Assembly: GCA_965203345.1 (NCBI GenBank)
Contig: CBDBCK010000028.1
Coordinates: 744,001 to 808,000 of the forward strand
Direction: 5' to 3'
Length of the DNA stretch: 64,000 nucleotides
Source of the DNA: CBDBCK01 sp965203345
GTDB taxonomy: Bacteria; Chloroflexota; Dehalococcoidia; Lucifugimonadales; Lucifugimonadaceae
Shown here: piece after piece, positions 8,584 through 17,597 of the stretch
Layout of the letters: the number at the start of each line of letters is the position of its first letter
Position numbering within the stretch: the stretch's first letter is position 1
Notes under the pieces: model-generated
Databases searched by the model: none
What the model saw: the letters and a program-made list of their open reading frames with translations, nothing else
Told to the model about the DNA's origin: nothing
Translations under genes and position numbers: made by a program

Positions 8584-8750
8584 AGTCTTCCGATTGCTGG
8601 TCGAGATGCTTGACAGGGTGGATATCTATCTGGAGGTGGTTGACCAGCACCTCTGGGGACTGTTGGCGTATCTATGTTCACCACCTTCAAAGTTCCCAAT
8701 GTGTGGGCTTTTAGGCTTATTTTAGAGCCTTGTTAGCGAAGTAGGGATTG
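8584..8750 (+). repeat. Direct repeat, copy 2: fossil end of a second membrane-protein gene and flank
   Basis: Counterpart of 8100-8270. The first part reads, in the corresponding frame, as LLVEMLDRVDI, close to the FLVETLGRVDI end of the intact gene, but lacks the stop at the same place and has no upstream coding body. Together with the remnant at 8474-8569 it shows an ancestral tandem duplication of the binding-protein/membrane-protein unit that has mostly been deleted. The end of the repeat now carries the -35 box of the promoter at 8747-8775. Confidence 0.8.
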
Positions 8751-8775
8751 ACGGGTAATATATATTTTTCTATAC
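8747..8775 (+). promoter_or_regulatory. Predicted sigma70-type promoter for the permease/ATPase genes
   Basis: -35 TTGACG at 8747-8752, a 17-base AT-rich spacer and -10 TATACT at 8770-8775, about 95 bases before the first permease gene. Copy 1 of the repeat has the -35 but no matching -10. Confidence 0.55.
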
Positions 8776-8868
8776 TTATGTATAGTAAGGTTCGTTATTT
8801 AATTTGCTCTGAATTGTACTGACTAAGCAACGTCTTGCTGTTTCCATTATGATTATTGAGTTTTCACC

Positions 8869-9876
8869 ATGTCCCTGACCTATTTCCTTAGAAGGCTGGG
8901 TATATTTATCTTGGTTGTGCTGATAGCCAGCACGCTAAACTTTTTTCTTCCTCGTTTGACAGGACAGAATCCTGTGCGTGAGAAACTTTATCAGGAGGCG
9001 GAACGAGGCGGATATCTTCAAGATAATTTTGAAGAGATAGTTGCGGTGTTTGAGGAGAGGTACGGTTTGAATGATCCGCTTATCGTACAGTACGGCAAGT
9101 ACATGTGGGGAGTCTTGCAGCTGGACTTTGGGCGCTCGATAGTCAACTTTCCTAAGAGTGTAGCTTCATCTTTGGTTGAGAGACTACCTTGGACCCTTGC
9201 GCTTGGCGGAACGGCTACTCTTTTAAGTTTCTTTCTAGGTAGTTTTCTGGGTGCGCTTATAGGTTGGGAGCGTTCTCCAGGTTTTGTGAAGTACCTCTTC
9301 ACTCCTCTCCTGACTATGTCTGCTGTACCTTACTACATGCTGGGTCTTGTATTGCTTTATCTGTTCAGTTTTAGGTTGTCATGGTTTCCACAGTTTGGTG
9401 GCTATCCTATAGCTACGATTCCGGATTGGTCTGACCTCGGCTTCTTATGGGACGTGCTTCGACATGCCGCGCTGCCGGCTCTTTCTATAATGCTTGCAAA
9501 CGCCGGCGCTTCAGCACTCACTATGCGCGGAATGATGATAACGACGCAAGGGGAAGATTATATGCTTATGGCCGAAGCAAAAGGGCTTCCCGGCAGATTT
9601 ATATTCCGTCAGTACGCAGTGCGGAACGCCTTGCTTCCGCAAACAACAATACTTGCGTTGGCGCTGGGAACTATCATAACTAACATAGTTTTGGTAGAGA
9701 TAGTGTTCTCCTACCCAGGAGTGGGAGGACTACTTCTTCAGGCTATAAACGAGAGCGACTTCCCGACCCTGCAAGGGGTTGTGCTTGCCGTTATTATCGC
9801 GATAGCTGCCTTCACGTTTATATTGGACCTAATATACCCTCTGATAGATCCCCGAATAAACTATGGTAAAAGGTGA
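8869..9876 (+). CDS. ABC transporter permease, DppB/OppB family
   Basis: 335 residues with a DppB-type N-terminus (YFLRRLGIFILVVLIAS, LPRLTGQNP), six predicted membrane helices and a cytoplasmic EAA loop, EAKGLPGRFIFRQYAVRNALLPQ-like, near residues 235-260, which docks onto the ATPases. It forms the channel with the DppC-type partner starting seven bases downstream. A close relative opens at 63358 at the right edge of the window. Start ATG at 8869; a nearby ATG at 8849 is out of frame. Confidence 0.94.
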   Translation: MSLTYFLRRLGIFILVVLIASTLNFFLPRLTGQNPVREKLYQEAERGGYLQDNFEEIVAVFEERYGLNDPLIVQYGKYMWGVLQLDFGRSIVNFPKSVASSLVERLPWTLALGGTATLLSFFLGSFLGALIGWERSPGFVKYLFTPLLTMSAVPYYMLGLVLLYLFSFRLSWFPQFGGYPIATIPDWSDLGFLWDVLRHAALPALSIMLANAGASALTMRGMMITTQGEDYMLMAEAKGLPGRFIFRQYAVRNALLPQTTILALALGTIITNIVLVEIVFSYPGVGGLLLQAINESDFPTLQGVVLAVIIAIAAFTFILDLIYPLIDPRINYGKR

Positions 9877-9882
9877 CGTATA

Positions 9883-10824
9883 GTGGCTAGATCGATATCC
9901 CTGAAACCCCCGAGCACTCCTGGTGATCTGCTGGAAGGTGAGGATACCCAAACTTCTCTGTACGAAGACCGTATTCTGCCGTTGTTGCGTTATTTTCGGC
10001 GTAACCCGGTTCTTGTAGTAGGGATTCTCATATTGGCCAGCCTGGCCTCGTTTGTAATATGGGGTTACCTCTTTTGGGATACTTCCCGTATAGAGGCTTT
10101 ATCCGTGCCGAGTAGGCAACCACCTTCATTGGAATACCCACTTGGCACTGATAGACAAGGACGGGATATTTTGGCCGTTATAATAGTTGGGATCCCTTTG
10201 ACCCTGCGGATTGGTCTGATAGCTGGAGCGTTTGGGGTAATAATCGGGGTTACTTTAGGCTTCATAGCAGCATACGCGGGCGGTCTTTTGGACGGTGTTA
10301 TAAAGACGTTGGTAGATGTGTTATTAACGATACCCGGCTTGTTGGTGCTTATTTTGATAGCAGTCAATGTTCCTGAGGGTGGATTAACTGTAGATCAGAT
10401 GGCTTTTGTGGTTGCCGTCCTTGCTTGGCTGTGGCCCGCCCGTACAACTAGGGCACAGGTTCTTGTGATGCGAGAACGAGGGTACGTTCAAGTGGCTAAG
10501 ATGTCCGGAACCCGTGGTATAGGCATTATATTCAAGGAGATGATGCCTAATTTAGCGCCTTATATCTTTGCTAATTTTGTAAATGCCGTAGCCGCCGCTA
10601 TTCTTGCCTCACTAGGCTTAGAGGCGCTTGGATTGGGACCTCTTGATTCTCCAACCTTAGGGGTAACCATATACTGGAATATTTGGTATTCGTCTATTCT
10701 TCATGGCTGGTGGTGGTGGTTCGGACCTCCGATAGCAGTCGTGGTTCTTCTCTTTGTGGGTCTGTTTATGGTTTCTGCGGGACTGGATGAGGTGGCCAAC
10801 CCTCGGTTGAGAAAACGGGTTTAA
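9883..10824 (+). CDS. ABC transporter permease, DppC/OppC family
   Basis: 313 residues, GTG start at 9883, six bases after the upstream stop. The N-terminal OppC_N segment (FRRNPVLVVGILIL, PLGTDRQGRDI) and the EAA loop (VAKMSGTRGIGIIFKEMMPN) identify the DppC subgroup. Several membrane helices span residues 45-300. It pairs with the DppB-type permease to form the oligopeptide translocation pore in the cytoplasmic membrane. The N-terminus carries about 20 extra polar residues before the first charged segment. Confidence 0.94.
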   Translation: MARSISLKPPSTPGDLLEGEDTQTSLYEDRILPLLRYFRRNPVLVVGILILASLASFVIWGYLFWDTSRIEALSVPSRQPPSLEYPLGTDRQGRDILAVIIVGIPLTLRIGLIAGAFGVIIGVTLGFIAAYAGGLLDGVIKTLVDVLLTIPGLLVLILIAVNVPEGGLTVDQMAFVVAVLAWLWPARTTRAQVLVMRERGYVQVAKMSGTRGIGIIFKEMMPNLAPYIFANFVNAVAAAILASLGLEALGLGPLDSPTLGVTIYWNIWYSSILHGWWWWFGPPIAVVVLLFVGLFMVSAGLDEVANPRLRKRV

Positions 10825-10825
10825 T

Positions 10826-11872
10826 GTGATGACTATGGCTGTATCTACGGTCCCGTCAAAGGCAAACGAGACTGTTGAAAACAGAGAATCAGTTCTTTCC
10901 GTTAGGAATCTTGTAGTCGAATATGACACTCCTGTAGGACAGGTGAAAGCCGTAGACGGTGTCTCTTTTGACTTGTACAAGGGAGAGCGACTGGGGCTTG
11001 TAGGAGAGTCTGGTTCTGGAAAGACCACTATGGCAATGGCCATAATGCGCCTGACAAAACCGCCCGCCAGGGTTGTCGGAGGCCAAGTCATAATGGGAGG
11101 ACGTGACTTGTTGTCCTTCTCGAAAAGTGATATGGATATGACCCGCTTGTCAGAAATAGCTCTAGTCCCGCAGGGCGCTATGAACTCACTAAATCCTGTT
11201 ATGAGAGTTGGTAAGCAGATAGCAGATGGGATCGCTTACCACAGTCAGCAGCACAGCGTTGAACTGAACAGTCGCAAGAAAGTTAAAGCGAAGATAACGG
11301 AACTGCTTTCTGGAGTGGGCTTGGCTCCAAATGTGGCGGAGATGTATCCTCACGAGCTCAGCGGAGGTATGAAACAACGTGTTGCACTTGCAATTGCTAC
11401 TGTGCTAAGTCCCAGTGTGATAGTGGCAGACGAACCTACAAGTGCTCTGGACGTTGTGGTGCAGCGGCAAATAATGCTTACTTTAGAGAAGTTGCAGAGC
11501 GAGTTGGGGGCGTCAGTCATTTTGGTAGGGCACGATATGGGTCTTATGGCGCAGTTCGCAAACCGCATAGGTGTTATGTATGCAGGGGAACTTGTCGAAC
11601 TAGCACCAGTAGAGGAGGTATTCGAATCTCCACGTCACCCTTATACCAAACTTCTTATATCCAGCCTTCCGTCCCTCAAGGAGAAGCGTGAGTTGAGCGG
11701 AATCCCGGGGTTGCCTCCCACTTTGATAAATCCTCCGACGGGTTGCCATTTTCATCCACGTTGTCCTTCGGTTATGGAGCGTTGTTCAATAGACGCTCCC
11801 GTTTTGGACGAGACGACACCTGGGTGCTTTGTGGCATGCCATCTCTACCCAGAGGGAGGTTATAGCCGGTGA
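10826..11872 (+). CDS. Oligopeptide ABC transporter ATP-binding protein, DppD/OppD type
   Basis: 348 residues, one base after the permease stop; GTG at 10826 or ATG at 10829. The ATPase motifs are complete: Walker A GESGSGKTT at about 60-68, signature LSGGMKQR at about 178-185 and Walker B VIVADEP at about 198-204 followed by TSALD. The C-terminal oligopeptide_HPY domain (HPYTKLL, then CHFHPRCP with further cysteines) is typical of the OppD/OppF pair and may hold an Fe-S cluster. It energises uptake together with the DppF-type partner. Confidence 0.94.
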   Translation: MMTMAVSTVPSKANETVENRESVLSVRNLVVEYDTPVGQVKAVDGVSFDLYKGERLGLVGESGSGKTTMAMAIMRLTKPPARVVGGQVIMGGRDLLSFSKSDMDMTRLSEIALVPQGAMNSLNPVMRVGKQIADGIAYHSQQHSVELNSRKKVKAKITELLSGVGLAPNVAEMYPHELSGGMKQRVALAIATVLSPSVIVADEPTSALDVVVQRQIMLTLEKLQSELGASVILVGHDMGLMAQFANRIGVMYAGELVELAPVEEVFESPRHPYTKLLISSLPSLKEKRELSGIPGLPPTLINPPTGCHFHPRCPSVMERCSIDAPVLDETTPGCFVACHLYPEGGYSR

Positions 11873-11974
11873 ACAGAGAACGATGGGAACTGCTTCTGAT
11901 TATGCCGTCTGAGCTCTAAAGGAATTGTTACATATGGAGGAAAAACGGCTGTTTAACTCCGGAGGGAAAGAGAA

Positions 11975-13039
11975 ATGACTGATGGAAGTGTAAATGGCGC
12001 TGAGGTAGAGAAGGGGAGTGGTAAGCCGCCTGTTCTGGATATGCGGAATGTAACGAAGATCTTTGGTGGAGGACTGTTTAGTAGAAGGCAGACCGTTGCT
12101 GTGGACGATGTATCGTTTACTATCCCTTCCAATGCACCTGGCATTACTGCCGTCGCAGGCGAAAGCGGTAGTGGTAAAACTACATTGGCACGTTTATTGT
12201 TGGGTATCATCCCCCCAGATAAAGGCGATATACTCTACCTCGGTAAAAATATAAGAGCGATGAACGACGATGAACAGCGTAGTTTTCGTCGAGAGGTCCA
12301 GCCAATATTCCAAGACCCTTTTGAGGTTTACAACCCCTTCTATAAGGTGGACCATATACTCACTACACCTGTTCGTAATTTCCGTCTCTCAAACGATGCC
12401 AAAGGTGATAAAGATCTCATACTGAGCGCCTTGGAGACCGTCGGTTTACGTCCTCAAGAGACACTCGGACGCTTTCCACATCAGCTGAGCGGTGGTCAAA
12501 GGCAGCGTCTTATGGTGGCTCGGGCGTTGTTGCTGAAGCCAAGGGTGATAGTAGCGGATGAACCGGTATCTATGGTTGACGCGTCTCTACGCGCAACGAT
12601 TTTGAAGAGCATAAGACTGGTTAATAAGGATCTGGGTATATCCGTTATCTATATCACACATGACTTGACGACAGCCTTTCAGATCACAGACAATATCATA
12701 GTTATGTACCAAGGTACAGTGGTAGAGGCGGGGAGCGTGGATGACGTGATAGGCAACCCAAAACATCCTTATACCCGTCTCCTGGTGGAGTCTATTCCCC
12801 AACCTAACCCTAAGCTGAAATGGGAAGGGTCTATGGCTCTGCATGAGACAGGGATGGATGCCGAAACCAAGGGTTGCAACTTTGCTCCAAGATGCCCTTA
12901 CGTTATGGACGAATGTCGAACCAATAAACCACCCCTCATAAAGACCGAAGACACACGCGCCGCCTCCTGTTGGCTATATAAAGACGCGTCCAAAGGCAAT
13001 ATCCAAGCAGTAGACGAGGTTTTCACCGGTTCTGTATAG
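11975..13039 (+). CDS. Oligopeptide ABC transporter ATP-binding protein, DppF/OppF type
   Basis: 354 residues, 102 bases after the DppD-type gene, with GGAGG (11963-11967) in front of its ATG. Walker A is AGESGSGKTT at about 61-70, the signature is LSGGQRQR, and Walker B is VIVADEP followed by VSMVD rather than the common TSALD. C-terminal HPYTRLL and CNFAPRCP identify the oligopeptide_HPY domain. It is the second nucleotide-binding subunit of the transporter. The base composition falls sharply just after its stop, where an AT-rich island begins. Confidence 0.94.
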   Translation: MTDGSVNGAEVEKGSGKPPVLDMRNVTKIFGGGLFSRRQTVAVDDVSFTIPSNAPGITAVAGESGSGKTTLARLLLGIIPPDKGDILYLGKNIRAMNDDEQRSFRREVQPIFQDPFEVYNPFYKVDHILTTPVRNFRLSNDAKGDKDLILSALETVGLRPQETLGRFPHQLSGGQRQRLMVARALLLKPRVIVADEPVSMVDASLRATILKSIRLVNKDLGISVIYITHDLTTAFQITDNIIVMYQGTVVEAGSVDDVIGNPKHPYTRLLVESIPQPNPKLKWEGSMALHETGMDAETKGCNFAPRCPYVMDECRTNKPPLIKTEDTRAASCWLYKDASKGNIQAVDEVFTGSV

Positions 13040-13233
13040 ATTGGCGTAGGGTCTTTAAGTGCGATAATCTAGCACTACAGTCAATATCACTCTTTTCTTA
13101 AAAATTAGCATTTATAAGTCAGGTTCTGTGAAACGAGTGGAGAAAGATTTTAAACTTGGATGAAATAGGATAATATGTCCTTTGTACTGGAAATTATAAT
13201 AGACATATAGTTTCCTTTCAGGAAAATTTAGTA

Positions 13234-14027
13234 TTGCCCAACAAAAATAAACAAAACCTTAAGGAAAAAGTGCTGACCAAATTATTACAGATATGCATAG
13301 ATAGAGGAGATGATGTCTTTCATAATAACTTGATCAAAGATATTTGTAAAGAAATAGGATTTGGTAATCCTTTTGATGTAACAAAAATAGATACCTCTGA
13401 TAAACCACCTCAAATATTTCAAGAAAAAGACACCTTCATCGTTCATTTGGGGAGCGGGAAAAATAGGTTTGTTAAAGGCATAAGTAACAGGTATCATGAA
13501 TTTGAAGAAATTCCTAGAAAAACCACCCATGACTGGTCTTACAAAAAAAGCTTATTGAATGAATTTGACACTAGCGAAAGCAATATTCTTTCTATCGGAT
13601 TCAATCAGAGAATTATTCATGATTTTCTATATAAAGACGTAGCAGAAAATCCTAAAGTTTATAATTCCAGAAGAACCAAAAAATCTATTCAATATAAAAT
13701 AAGCGATGAACGTATCAGTACTTCTAATTTGCAAATGGAAATGGATCAAACCTTTGAACTTGAAGGTCAAGTAACCATTATTGAAGGAAAAATGGGTTTC
13801 CTAAAGATTTTGCAGTCTATCAACTTTATCATCCATTCCTTTATTATACTACCCTACGGGATGAAAGTAATTTAAGTATAAAAGAGATAAATTGCTGTTA
13901 TATATTGCGAGGTAAAATTAATGAGAGAACAATTATAAGGATGTACCTTTATACATTTATAGAACCTCATAATATAGCTTCTATTAAGCTTATAAAAAAC
14001 GCAGAGTATAGACTTATATACAACTAG
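13234..14027 (+). pseudogene. Type II restriction endonuclease, PD-(D/E)XK fold, interrupted by a one-base frameshift
   Basis: The frame from TTG 13234 (after AGGAAAA) encodes 213 residues ending at 13875. The nuclease motif is D171 ... E184-G-K186. At the run of five A at 13788-13792 the frame slips. With one more A the product continues as EGKNGFPKDFAVYQLYHPF, a classical restriction-enzyme motif, for about 75 further residues to the TAG at 14025-14027, two bases before the methyltransferase ATG. The intact protein would be about 264 residues. A sequencing error, a real null allele or slippage-based phase variation would all fit. Very AT-rich, with codon use unlike the neighbours, so probably acquired with its methyltransferase. 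Recognition site unknown. Confidence 0.85.
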
Positions 14028-14029
14028 CT

Positions 14030-14839
14030 ATGTTACCAAAAAAGTATAAAAACCGGATTCTTAACAGAGACGTTATGAAAGTCTTCGAGTCACTTCCTGA
14101 TAACTGCCTTGATATGGTTTACGGAGACCCCGACTACAACGTGGGAATAGTTTATGCAGGAGGAAAAAAGCATAGAAAAGCTTGGGATGCCTATATTGAA
14201 TGGTATTCAGATATTGCTAAAGAAAGTCTCCGCGTACTCAAGCCGGAAGGGAATATGTTTTTGATTAATTATCCAAAACAGAACTCATATCTTAGAGTTA
14301 ATTTCCTTGACGGCGCTGCTTATGATGTTCAAGACTATGCTTGGGTGTATAACACGAACGTAGGGCATTCACCCAAGAGATTTACTACTGCTCACCGTTC
14401 CATACTTCACGCCACAAAAACAAAAAATAACAATTTCTACAAAACCCAAGTAGCAATTCCATACCAAAACCTTGAAGATAAGAGGATAAAACAGAGAATT
14501 ACTGAAGGTAGTAAAGGTAGGATGCCTTACTCATGGTTTTATTTTGATTTGGTTAAAAATGTTTCTAGAGATAAAACTTTCCATTCATGTCAAATCCCAT
14601 TACCTTTGTTTGAAATGCTTATAAAATCTTGCACTATAGAGAAAGATGATGTTTTCATTCTTTTTGGTGGAAGTGGTTCTGAGATACTTCTTACTCGAAA
14701 TATCAAAAGGAACTATCTCTCCTGTGAATTGAATAAAGAGTATTATAGAATGATACTTGAGCGTCTAGGAAAAGAAGATAATTTAATAGATATGAGGTAC
14801 AAACAAAAATTTATCAGAGACAAAAAGTCTATAAAATAA
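14030..14839 (+). CDS. Site-specific DNA methyltransferase of a type II R-M system (beta-class N4/N6)
   Basis: 269 residues. The catalytic motif IV GDPDYNVG is near the N-terminus (residues 32-39), and the SAM-binding motif I, VFILFGGSGSEIL, is near the C-terminus (about 208-220). This order marks the beta class of amino-methyltransferases. The motif is DPDY where DPPY or SPPY is usual. It follows the end of the restriction gene by two bases and shares its AT-rich composition, so the two form one module that protects the host from the nuclease. Whether it modifies adenine N6 or cytosine N4 cannot be told by eye. Confidence 0.88.
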   Translation: MLPKKYKNRILNRDVMKVFESLPDNCLDMVYGDPDYNVGIVYAGGKKHRKAWDAYIEWYSDIAKESLRVLKPEGNMFLINYPKQNSYLRVNFLDGAAYDVQDYAWVYNTNVGHSPKRFTTAHRSILHATKTKNNNFYKTQVAIPYQNLEDKRIKQRITEGSKGRMPYSWFYFDLVKNVSRDKTFHSCQIPLPLFEMLIKSCTIEKDDVFILFGGSGSEILLTRNIKRNYLSCELNKEYYRMILERLGKEDNLIDMRYKQKFIRDKKSIK

Positions 14840-15009
14840 GAATACCAGCTTATCCCTTAAAGTTAGGATAAACTCCCTCCATAAGTTAGTATATGAGTAA
14901 GCCTCACTTTACAAAGTGCGTCACCTTAATTTAGCAGAACCGGTTTGTGGTGTGCGGCGTTTATTTCCATGAACTGTGGATGGATTCCTAGCGTATAGCC
15001 TTATAGAAT

Positions 15010-15879
15010 ATGAAGATAGCTACCCATCGTAAGTGGAGTGAAACCCAAATGAAAACCAAACTTGCCGCCTTGCTAACATCCTTGTCCGTACCCGTACTGC
15101 TTGCCTCCTTTGTCCTGGTGGCTATTACGACAATTGCGGTGACCGGTTGTAGAGGGAACACCTCTGCAATCGGTGCCCAAAACGAGACCCAATTCCAGTA
15201 CACTCAACTCGGAGTGCAAGACTATCTCTACAGCTCTGACTCTGCAGGTATATCCGTAACGGGTATGGCGGAAACTGAAGTGGAACCCAACATAGCGATT
15301 CTCAATCTGGCGGCTGAACACAAAGCCCAATCTGTGAGAGAAGCAAGCGACAGTATAGCGCAAGCGATAAGCGCTATGACGCGAGCGCTTGAAGACTTGG
15401 GGATAGGGATGGATGATATAAGCACGGCAAATATCAGCATAACCGCCCAACAGCGACGGTTAACGGATGAGTTAGTGCCGGACGGGTACCATGCCCGACA
15501 AAGTGTTACCGTTACCGTGCGAAACCTGGACAATGTGTCGGAGGCTCTGCAAGTGGCATTAACTGCAGGAGGAGATGCTAGTAGATTGTACGGTGTAAAC
15601 TTTCAGTTTGATGATATGGGCTCGTTGCAGAGCAGCCTACGAAGAGACGCTGCTTTGGAGGCGCGCGAGATAGCTCAAACTTATGCCGACGCTCTTGGAG
15701 TTACGCTTGGTCCTGTGGTTTATATTCGTGAACAGTCTTTCCCTCAATTTGCAAGGCGGACGGAGGCGTTCTTTGACGGGTCCGAAGCTTTCAGCTCAAG
15801 CTTGCCGGCCTTGGATATACGGCCAAGCGATATAAGCGTATCCCTGATCGTGGAAGCTCGGTTCGCTATACTGAATTGA
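15010..15879 (+). CDS. SIMPL domain (DUF541/YggE-like) exported protein, probable lipoprotein
   Basis: 289 residues. A hydrophobic segment ending IAVTGC, followed by R-G-N, looks like a lipoprotein signal peptide. The SIMPL domain spans about 75-285 (ISVTGMAETEVEPNIAILNL near its start). In this family the domain forms oligomeric periplasmic or surface proteins, some linked to oxidative stress, but the biochemical role is unknown. The ATG at 15010 gives 13 polar residues before the signal sequence; the ATG at 15049 gives a more typical one and may be the true start. It is the first gene after the R-M island. Confidence 0.85.
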   Translation: MKIATHRKWSETQMKTKLAALLTSLSVPVLLASFVLVAITTIAVTGCRGNTSAIGAQNETQFQYTQLGVQDYLYSSDSAGISVTGMAETEVEPNIAILNLAAEHKAQSVREASDSIAQAISAMTRALEDLGIGMDDISTANISITAQQRRLTDELVPDGYHARQSVTVTVRNLDNVSEALQVALTAGGDASRLYGVNFQFDDMGSLQSSLRRDAALEAREIAQTYADALGVTLGPVVYIREQSFPQFARRTEAFFDGSEAFSSSLPALDIRPSDISVSLIVEARFAILN

Positions 15880-15927
15880 TAAGAATCAACCCTAAACTAT
15901 TGTCTCATTGCTGGACGTACTCGGCGT

Positions 15928-16509
15928 ATGTTTTTAAGTGACCGCACTATCAAGGAACTTATTGAGTCGAAGCGTCTTATCGTAGAACCTTTCTCTCCAG
16001 AAGATGTGCAACCTGCGAGCGTTGACCTTCACCTATCAGGCGAGATACTAGTGTTCAAAAATTCAGTTGCCCCATATATAGACCTCCGACGTGAAGTCCC
16101 TAACCTTATGGAAAAGGTACATGCCCCCGAAGGCGAACCGTTTATCCTGCATCCTGGTGAATTCGTATTGGGAGGGACTGTAGAGAGGGTCGCTATACCT
16201 GATGACATAGTGGGGCACATAGACGGCAAGAGCTCTTTGGGACGCATAGGGCTAATGATCCACTCCACGGCAGGCTTTATAGATCCCGGATGGGACGGCC
16301 GCCTCACCTTAGAGCTGGCAAATGTATCGCGTTTGCCAATCACTTTGTACAAGGGCATGAGGGTCTGTCAGGTCTCCTTCCAAACGTTGACGACGCCCGC
16401 AGATCGTCCATACGGTTCTTCCGGCCTTAGTAGTCGATACCAAAAACAGAAAGGTCCTACGGCAAGCCGAGCACACTTGGACTTTGATAGTCATTTGAAG
16501 CAGACGTGA
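15928..16509 (+). CDS. dcd: dCTP deaminase
   Basis: 193 residues of dUTPase-like fold. It deaminates dCTP to dUTP, feeding dTMP synthesis. The motifs PASVDLHL, GKSSLGRIGL, STAGFIDPGWDG and LTLELAN (with the catalytic Glu) and the C-terminal RPYGSSGLSSRYQ-like tail are all present. Some homologues also hydrolyse dUTP to dUMP; sequence inspection cannot decide that here. Its stop overlaps the GTG start of ribD (GTGA), making it the apparent first gene of the riboflavin operon. Confidence 0.95.
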   Translation: MFLSDRTIKELIESKRLIVEPFSPEDVQPASVDLHLSGEILVFKNSVAPYIDLRREVPNLMEKVHAPEGEPFILHPGEFVLGGTVERVAIPDDIVGHIDGKSSLGRIGLMIHSTAGFIDPGWDGRLTLELANVSRLPITLYKGMRVCQVSFQTLTTPADRPYGSSGLSSRYQKQKGPTASRAHLDFDSHLKQT

Positions 16510-17597
16510 ACGATGGGGAATTTATGCGCCGTGCCCTTGATCTGGGATGGAGGGCGTCCGGTTTGGCGTCTCCAAGAGCTCCCGTAGGAGCCGTGTTAGT
16601 TAAAGATGATCGGATAGTTGGGGAAGGGTACACTGAACCTCGCCCTGGAAGGCACGCCGAGATAATCGCTATTCAAGCGGCTGGCAAAGAAGCGGCTGGC
16701 GCTGTAATGTTTGTGACACTTGAACCTCACTCTTTCCACGGTGTTTCCCCTCCTTGTACAGAAGCGATAATCGAGGCAGGTGTAACAAGAGTAAAGGTCG
16801 CGACTAAAGATCCTAACCCAAGAGTGAACGGCGAGGGTATCAGACGTCTGCGAGATGCAAGGATAGATGTATCTACTCGGGTAACTGAAGAGGAAAGGGC
16901 GGAAGCTGAGGAGCTTATAGAAGGGTTCGTAAAACATATTAGTACGGGCATCCCATTTGTTGTCGTAAAGCTGGCCATGAGCCTGGATGGGAAGGTCACC
17001 TCCGCGGACGGGCAGTCTAAGTGGATAACGGGCGAAGAGTCCCTTAGAAGGGTACATCTCATGCGTTCCCGGTCAGATTGTGTCATAACTGGATCAGGGA
17101 CGGTGCAAATTGACGATCCGAGTTTGACGGCGCGAATTGACATGTTTGAGGACGATAGGCCTCTTATAAGGGCGATTCTGGACACTCATGCTAAGATATC
17201 TCCTTCGGCTAAAATTTTCCACACAGGAGGGAACGTTTTGTGGTTTATGAACTATATAGCATCGCCCGTAACGGTGCCGGACTCGGCTGAGGTAGTTCGA
17301 ATCAAGGAGACAGAACGAGGTTTGGACTTGCACGAGATATTACAATCACTCGGTGATAGGGGTTGCATAAGAGTGATGATAGAGGCAGGCCCAAAGGTCT
17401 CAGGCTCTTTCTTCGACGAACGACTTGCAGATAGAGTGGATGCTTTTCTAGCTCCAACTATTCTCGGAGGCTTTCGTTCGCTTGGAGCGGTTGAAGGAAC
17501 AGGCGCGCAAACTCTCGCCAGTGCTCTCAAGTTAGATAAACTAAAGATTGAACGCATCGGATCGGACGTTCTGATTTCGGGTTACCCTTTGCGTTGA
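16506..17597 (+). CDS. ribD: Bifunctional riboflavin biosynthesis deaminase/reductase RibD
   Basis: 363 residues, GTG start in a GTGA overlap with dcd. The N-terminal zinc deaminase domain (to about 150) has GRHAEI with zinc ligand H50 and proton shuttle E52. The C-terminal reductase domain (about 155-360) starts VVVKLAMSLDGKV and includes KWITGEESL and GPKVSGSFF. Together they make 5-amino-6-ribitylamino-uracil phosphate. The second zinc motif reads TLEPHSFHGVSPPC: the first of the two usual cysteines (EPC) is His75, while Cys84 is kept. The zinc site would then be His-His-Cys. No frame damage suggests loss of function. Confidence 0.93.
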   Translation: MNDGEFMRRALDLGWRASGLASPRAPVGAVLVKDDRIVGEGYTEPRPGRHAEIIAIQAAGKEAAGAVMFVTLEPHSFHGVSPPCTEAIIEAGVTRVKVATKDPNPRVNGEGIRRLRDARIDVSTRVTEEERAEAEELIEGFVKHISTGIPFVVVKLAMSLDGKVTSADGQSKWITGEESLRRVHLMRSRSDCVITGSGTVQIDDPSLTARIDMFEDDRPLIRAILDTHAKISPSAKIFHTGGNVLWFMNYIASPVTVPDSAEVVRIKETERGLDLHEILQSLGDRGCIRVMIEAGPKVSGSFFDERLADRVDAFLAPTILGGFRSLGAVEGTGAQTLASALKLDKLKIERIGSDVLISGYPLR

